The position numbers and the translations under genes were made by a program. From Mycolicibacterium septicum DSM 44393 (GTDB lineage: Bacteria > Actinomycetota > Actinomycetes > Mycobacteriales > Mycobacteriaceae), in assembly GCF_000455325.1 (NCBI RefSeq), contig NZ_HG322953.1, positions 388,209 to 452,208 on the forward strand: 64,000 bases of DNA, in the 5' to 3' direction. This document shows positions 60,175-64,000 of the stretch, in pieces (position 1 is the stretch's first letter; every line of letters starts with the position of its first letter). Below the pieces are notes generated by a model. The model did no database searches, had not been told where the DNA came from, and worked only from the letters and a program-made list of their open reading frames with translations.

Positions 60175-62205
60175 CTACATCGGCGCGTTGGCGGGCTGGA
60201 AGACCCCGGAACTGTCGGACTCCTCCTCGGCGCGGATGACGTGCACCACGGCGTTGATCAGGGCCAGGTGGGTGAACGCCTGCGGGAAGTTGCCCAGGTG
60301 GCGGCCCGTGCGTGGCTCGATCTCCTCCGCGTACAGATGCAGCGGGCTGGCGAACGACAGCAACCGCTCCAGCAGATGCTTGGCCCGGCTCACCTCGCCG
60401 ATCTCGACCAAGGCGGACACCAGCCAGAACGAACAGATGGTGAAGGTGCCCTCTTCGCCGGACAGGCCGTCGTCGGTCTCCTCGACCCGGTAGCGCAGCA
60501 CCAGGCCGTCCTCGGTGAGTTCGTCGGCGATCGCCAGCACCGTGGCCCGCACCCGCGGGTCGTCCGAGGGCAGGAACCGCGTCAGCACCGCCAGCAGCAG
60601 CGACGCGTCCAGTGCGTCGTCGCCGTAGCGCTGGGTCAGCACGCCGCGGGAGTCGACCCCGCGAGCCAGGATGTCGGCCTTGATCTCCTCGGCCGTCGCG
60701 CGCCACTGCTGCGCGTAGCTCTTCTCGCCCTGCAGTTCGGCCAGCTTCGAACCACGGTCCAATGCCACCCAGCACATGATCTTGCTGGAGGTGAAGTGCT
60801 GCGGTTCGCCGCGCACCTCCCAGATGCCCCGGTCGGGCTCCTTCCAGTGCTTGATGGCTTCCTCGACCTGGTTCTTCAGCACCGGCCACAGCGCCTCGGG
60901 AATCTGCTCGCGCGACTTGGCGTGCAGGTACACCGAATCGAGCATGGTGCCCCAGATGTCGTGCTGCATCTGGTTGTAGGCGCCGTTGCCGATGCGCACG
61001 GGCCGGGCGTTGTCGTATCCCGATAGGTGGTGCAGTTCTTCCTCGACCAGGCTGCGCTCGCCGCCGACCCCGTACATCACCTGCAGCGGGTGCCGTTCGC
61101 CGTTGTTGGCGCCGGAGACGTCGGCGATGAACGAGAAGAAATCATCGGCTTCCCGGTCCAGGCCGAGCGTGTACAAACCCCAGAGCGCGAAGGTGGAATC
61201 CCGGATCCACGAATAGCGGTAGTCCCAGTTACGTTCGCCGTGAGGGGTTTCCGGCAGCGACGTGGTGGGCGCGGCCAGCAGTGCGCCGGTCGGCGAGTAG
61301 GTCAGCCCCTTGAGCGTCAGCGCGCTGCGCTGCAGGTACGACCGCCACGGGTGATCGGGGAAGTCGCCGATGTTGATCCACTGCCGCCATGACTCGCTGG
61401 TCTTCCACATCTTCTCGGCGGCCTCTTCGTAGGTCTGAGGGGCCGGGTGCTTGGACCAGCTGAGCGCCACGAACACGTTGTCGCCCTCGGTGAGCCGGGT
61501 GCGGGCGCGGGCCTCACGGCCCTCGATGCCGATCCGCAGATTGGTGGTGAGCCGCAGTGTGGGGTGCGAATCCGGGTTGCGGCTGGCGCGGGCGATGGCC
61601 TCGCCGTAGGCCGGTCCGGAGTACTCCCACGACGCGCTGACCCGGTGGTAGTCGAACGCCGGCTCGCAGTTCATCACCAGTTCGACGGTGCCGCTGACGC
61701 AGCGCACGGTGCGCAACAGGATGTGCTCGGCGTCCCAGTCCATCGGGGTGCGCCGGTGCGTGCGGGAGCGGGTGTCGATGTCGTGCCACGGGCCCATCAC
61801 CAGCGCGTCGCGCACGATCAGCCAGCCGGTGTGGGTCTGCCAGGTGGTCTCCAGGATGAGGCTGCCCGGCAGGTAGCGCCGCGCCGCCGGAACGGTCACG
61901 CCGTACGGACCGAGCCGGAAATGGCCCGCGCTGCGGTCCAGGATCGCGCCGAACACGCTGGGGGAGTCGGGCCGGGGGACACACAGCCACTCCACCGATC
62001 CGGCCGAGGAGATCAGGCAGGTGTTCTCGCAGTCGGACAGGAAGCCGTAGTCGGCAATCGGCGGGAACGGGTTCCGCAGAGCCCCGCCGGACGAGTACGG
62101 CACCGGGGCGGTGACCGTCAACGGTGCCTCGGGCGCCTTGGGAGTGTCCGATGTCTTGTCGAGTGCCGCGACGACATCCGTGGGCTCGGTGTGTTGCAGA
62201 ACCAT
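60175..62205 (-). CDS. treH: Glycoside hydrolase family 15 protein, mycobacterial trehalase type
   Basis: A 676-residue GH15 (glucoamylase-fold) enzyme. IADYGFLSDCENTCLISSAGSVEWLCVPRPDS is the N-terminal signature, NWDYRYSWIRDSTFALWGLYTLG the (alpha/alpha)6 core segment, and EEGTFTICSFWLVSALVEIG and GNFPQAFTHLALINA the C-terminal catalytic region. The mycobacterial orthologue (Rv2402, from memory) hydrolyses trehalose to two glucoses. It has about seven cysteines, so it lies outside the sulfur-depleted set. I start at the ATG at 62205; GTG 62211 is possible. Its end is 31 bases from the convergent thioester-like gene. Confidence 0.88.
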   Translation of the reverse strand: MVLQHTEPTDVVAALDKTSDTPKAPEAPLTVTAPVPYSSGGALRNPFPPIADYGFLSDCENTCLISSAGSVEWLCVPRPDSPSVFGAILDRSAGHFRLGPYGVTVPAARRYLPGSLILETTWQTHTGWLIVRDALVMGPWHDIDTRSRTHRRTPMDWDAEHILLRTVRCVSGTVELVMNCEPAFDYHRVSASWEYSGPAYGEAIARASRNPDSHPTLRLTTNLRIGIEGREARARTRLTEGDNVFVALSWSKHPAPQTYEEAAEKMWKTSESWRQWINIGDFPDHPWRSYLQRSALTLKGLTYSPTGALLAAPTTSLPETPHGERNWDYRYSWIRDSTFALWGLYTLGLDREADDFFSFIADVSGANNGERHPLQVMYGVGGERSLVEEELHHLSGYDNARPVRIGNGAYNQMQHDIWGTMLDSVYLHAKSREQIPEALWPVLKNQVEEAIKHWKEPDRGIWEVRGEPQHFTSSKIMCWVALDRGSKLAELQGEKSYAQQWRATAEEIKADILARGVDSRGVLTQRYGDDALDASLLLAVLTRFLPSDDPRVRATVLAIADELTEDGLVLRYRVEETDDGLSGEEGTFTICSFWLVSALVEIGEVSRAKHLLERLLSFASPLHLYAEEIEPRTGRHLGNFPQAFTHLALINAVVHVIRAEEESDSSGVFQPANAPM

Positions 62206-62320
62206 CCGCACATCATCGTGCGTGGATACAGGTGTCGTCTACCCAAGACACGCGTGTCGAATGTTACGGGCGGGACGGGACTAATAACGGGCCCACTTGT
62301 CGATCGCCTACGCTTGCCCC

Positions 62321-62524
62321 ATGGCGGCAATCCTGAACTGGTGGGACGGCGTCGAACTGTGGCTGACCGGGCTGCCGTTCGTCGTGCAGACCGCTGTCGT
62401 GATGCCGGTGGTTCTGGCCCTGGCCTATGGCAGTGCACTGGTGCTCGACAGCGCGCTGGGCTGGGGAATCACCGGGTTGCACCGACTGCGCCACGCCCCG
62501 GCGGACGAGGTGGAATCAGAGTGA
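62321..62524 (+). CDS. Small single-span membrane protein
   Basis: A 67-residue protein with one clear membrane helix (FVVQTAVVMPVVLALAYGSALVL) flanked by an N-terminal WWDGVELWLTG and a C-terminal basic/acidic tail (LHRLRHAPADEVESE). It corresponds in position to the small conserved membrane gene Rv2401A of M. tuberculosis as I recall it. Its stop overlaps the start of a 28-residue hydrophobic miniprotein. It is divergent from treH; function unknown. Confidence 0.65.
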   Translation: MAAILNWWDGVELWLTGLPFVVQTAVVMPVVLALAYGSALVLDSALGWGITGLHRLRHAPADEVESE

Positions 62525-62607
62525 ACGGTATGCCACGCTCACGTGTCACCTTGATCTTGATTCTGCTGGTCGTCCTGGTCATCGTGATGTGGTTGCTGAC
62601 CCGCTGA
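62521..62607 (+). CDS. 28-residue hydrophobic miniprotein
   Basis: A GTG-initiated frame overlapping the preceding stop (GTGA) encodes MNGMPRSRV followed by a continuous hydrophobic helix (LILILLVVLVIVMWLLTR) and a stop. The positive-inside pattern and perfect translational coupling argue that it is real: a single-span membrane peptide, perhaps a partner of the 67-residue protein. I do not recognise the family. Confidence 0.5.
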   Translation: MNGMPRSRVTLILILLVVLVIVMWLLTR

Positions 62608-62651
62608 TTCCGGACACAGATCGCCCGACGGGCGCGACGCCGGAATTCTGT

Positions 62652-62657
62652 TATTCT
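62652..62657 (+). promoter_or_regulatory. -10 element of a leaderless promoter for the subI leader peptide
   Basis: TATTCT at 62652-62657 ends seven bases before the ATG at 62665, the same spacing as for the first polycysteine leader, so transcription should begin at or beside that ATG. Confidence 0.6.
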
Positions 62658-62664
62658 TCGCGCC

Positions 62665-62757
62665 ATGCATTCAGCGTCCGGCAAGACCGAGAGCCATGTC
62701 TTGGCTCTCATTGCCGTGGGTTCATGCGCTGTTGCTGACGTCGCCTGTTGTCGCTGA
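62665..62757 (+). CDS. Leaderless polycysteine leader peptide upstream of subI
   Basis: A 30-residue frame with three cysteines near its end (GSCAVADVACCR, then TGA), encoded by TGC and tandem TGT codons. It lies 130 bases before the sulfate-binding protein gene and follows a -10 element at leaderless spacing. By analogy with the characterised polycysteine leaders of M. smegmatis, cysteine shortage would stall ribosomes here and raise translation of the sulfate import operon. Confidence 0.85.
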   Translation: MHSASGKTESHVLALIAVGSCAVADVACCR

Positions 62758-62834
62758 CTCCAACCCGTCCGCGGTTTGGTGTCGGTGGCGGTTCTGTGCC
62801 CGGATGCTCTTCTCTCGCCTCCTCGCCTCCCTAG

Positions 62835-62881
62835 CCTTTCCGCATGACGGACCTCGTTTTGTCCGCTGTCCGTAAGAAAGG
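62835..62881 (+). promoter_or_regulatory. Hairpin sequestering the subI ribosome-binding site
   Basis: CCTTTC at 62835-62840 pairs with GAAAGG at 62876-62881, which contains the subI ribosome-binding site, and ACGGAC at 62847-62852 pairs with GTCCGT at 62868-62873 inside it. The result is a long hairpin with an internal loop that would block initiation at the GTG at 62888. It starts 78 bases after the leader stop, and a pyrimidine-rich stretch lies between. Pairing was found by eye. Confidence 0.6.
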
Positions 62882-62887
62882 TCATCA

Positions 62888-63931
62888 GTGCCCATTTACA
62901 AGTCCAACGTCAGCAAGTTCTGGCGAACTGCCACCGTCCTGGCCACCACTGGCGTGCTCGCCGTCGGCTGCGGCGGCGGTGCCAGTGATGTCGCCGGCGG
63001 TGACCACGGTGCCGCGGGCGCCGACACCACGCTGACGCTCGTCGCCTATGCAGTGCCCGAGCCGGGCTGGAGCAAGATCATCCCGGCATTCGCCGCCACC
63101 GAAGAGGGCAAGGGCGTTGCGGTCACGACGTCGTACGGCGCGTCGGGCGACCAGTCGCGCGCCGTCGCCGACGGCAAGCCGGCCGACATCGTGAACTTCT
63201 CGGTGGAACCCGACGTCACGCGACTGGTGAAGGCCGACAAGGTGGCCGACGACTGGAGTGCGGGCAATACGAAGGGCGTCCCGTTCGGTTCTGTGGTGTC
63301 ATTGGTGGTGCGCAAGGGTAACCCCAAGGGCATCAAAGACTGGGATGACCTGCTGCAGCCCGGGCTCGAGGTGGTCACCCCGAGCCCGCTGAGTTCGGGT
63401 TCGGCCAAGTGGAACCTGCTGGCCCCGTATGCGGCAAAGAGCAACGGCGGCAAGGATTCTGCAGCCGGTCTCGACTTCGTCAACAAGCTGGTGACCGAGC
63501 ACGTCAAGACCCGCCCGGGTTCGGGTCGTGAGGCCACCGATGTGTTCCTGCAGGGCACCGGCGACGTGCTGATCAGCTACGAGAACGAGGCGATCAACGT
63601 CGAGCGGCAGGGTAAGCCCGTCGAGCACATCAACCCGCCGCAGACCTTCAAGATCGAGAACCCGGTGGCCGTCGTCAAGACCAGCGCCCACGCCGACAAG
63701 GCCAAGGCCCTGGAGAACTACCTGTTCACCGCCGAAGGCCAGAAGCTGTGGGCCGAGGCCGGCTTCCGTCCGGTCGACCCGGCAGTGGCGGCGGACTTCG
63801 CCAAGGACTTCCCGACGCCGGAGAAGTTGTGGACGATCGCTGATCTGGGCGGATGGAAAGAAGCCGACCCGGCGTTGTTCGACAAGGAGAACGGCTCGAT
63901 CACCAAGATCTACAAGCAGGCGACTGGATGA
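62888..63931 (+). CDS. subI: Sulfate-binding lipoprotein of the SubI-CysTWA importer
   Basis: A 347-residue periplasmic sulfate/thiosulfate-binding protein. The signal peptide ends in a lipobox with C28 (LAVGC). The ligand-binding fold shows TLTLVAYAVPEPGWSKIIPAF, SYGASGDQSRAVADGKPADIVNFSVEPD and LISYENEAINVERQGK, all typical of sulfate-binding proteins. The lipobox Cys and initiator Met are its only sulfur residues, the adaptation expected of a protein made under sulfur starvation. The GTG at 62888 follows AAGAAAGG. It overlaps cysT by four bases and is controlled by the polycysteine leader upstream. Confidence 0.95.
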   Translation: MPIYKSNVSKFWRTATVLATTGVLAVGCGGGASDVAGGDHGAAGADTTLTLVAYAVPEPGWSKIIPAFAATEEGKGVAVTTSYGASGDQSRAVADGKPADIVNFSVEPDVTRLVKADKVADDWSAGNTKGVPFGSVVSLVVRKGNPKGIKDWDDLLQPGLEVVTPSPLSSGSAKWNLLAPYAAKSNGGKDSAAGLDFVNKLVTEHVKTRPGSGREATDVFLQGTGDVLISYENEAINVERQGKPVEHINPPQTFKIENPVAVVKTSAHADKAKALENYLFTAEGQKLWAEAGFRPVDPAVAADFAKDFPTPEKLWTIADLGGWKEADPALFDKENGSITKIYKQATG

Positions 63932-64000
63932 CTTCAGTAACGCAGACCGATGCAGCCGAGTCTGATTCGGCTGCGCCCGCGCCGGGGGATTCCACCCCGG
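63928..64000 (+). CDS. cysT: Sulfate ABC transporter permease CysT, N-terminus only
   Basis: Only the first 24 residues are visible, an acidic, Ser/Ala-rich cytoplasmic tail (MTSVTQTDAAESDSAAPAP) cut by the window end. Identification rests on position: it overlaps subI as ATGA, where mycobacteria encode CysT, followed by CysW and CysA. No membrane segment is yet reached. Confidence 0.7.
   Translation, partial: MTSVTQTDAAESDSAAPAPGDSTP

Noticed and set aside
60140..60889. Minus-strand 249-codon frame overlapping the 3' part of treH
   Set aside because: Different phase of the GH15 gene, with no homology-like features.
1..64000. tRNA, rRNA, CRISPR arrays, integrases or insertion sequences
   Set aside because: No tRNA T-loop context, no regular repeat-spacer pattern and no transposase or integrase reading frame noticed on either strand; the accessory modules show no mobile-element boundaries.

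Overview
The window is a high-GC mycobacterial chromosome segment, most likely from a fast-growing environmental species (Mycolicibacterium). Diagnostic families include the mycobacterial-type two-domain NadE, the gpgP-octT pair of methylglucose lipopolysaccharide synthesis, a ComEC without a nuclease domain, GTG/TTG starts and many 4-base ATGA/GTGA gene overlaps. From memory of M. tuberculosis H37Rv, gene order follows Rv2438c (nadE) to Rv2399c (cysT) in mirrored orientation, with several modules absent from that genome inserted. This synteny is recalled, not searched.

Region 1 (1-14.7 kb): a cut sirtuin and a cysteine hydrolase face nadE; then a secreted alpha/beta hydrolase, an enoyl-CoA hydratase and a ribokinase-like gene. 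A long + strand run follows: proA, MoxR ATPase, VWA protein, nadD, rsfS, gpgP, octT, degV. Region 2 (14.7-25.2 kb): a small membrane protein with its winged-helix regulator and operators sits where I expect eis. Then come a dihydrodipicolinate-reductase-like enzyme, a slipin, comEA, comEC, holA, rpsT and the ATP-grasp / alpha-E / transglutaminase trio. Region 3 (25.2-38 kb): a MarR regulator with a perfect operator in front of a membrane protein, an F420-type oxidoreductase, RNase Z, a CBS protein, a Tat lipoprotein, a cobalamin riboswitch leading a four-gene ABC importer with two tandem binding proteins, a PemK-like protein and lepA.

Region 4 (38-64 kb) is a sulfur-acquisition island. The + strand carries DszA/NtaA-type flavin monooxygenases, an APC permease, a GNAT and a DszC/SfnB-like enzyme. 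The - strand carries an ANTAR regulator, another NtaA-type monooxygenase, SsuD, an Eis-family acetyltransferase and an oligopeptide-type ABC importer. Upstream of that lies a Family 2A encapsulin shell gene with a cysteine desulfurase cargo that has a long disordered N-terminus. Divergent from the encapsulin is a cysteine-free thioester-domain-like protein behind a leaderless polycysteine leader peptide (MQHVESLRVAIVRC...RCCC). A second polycysteine leader precedes subI-cysT (sulfate import). Most proteins of this island are nearly free of cysteine and methionine: the encapsulin has only its initiator Met, and the desulfurase has one Cys (the catalytic one) in 608 residues. The encapsulin, the desulfurase, the sulfur-free neighbour and two ribosome-stalling leaders together form the most interesting system in the window: a sulfur-starvation programme built from sulfur-free proteins.
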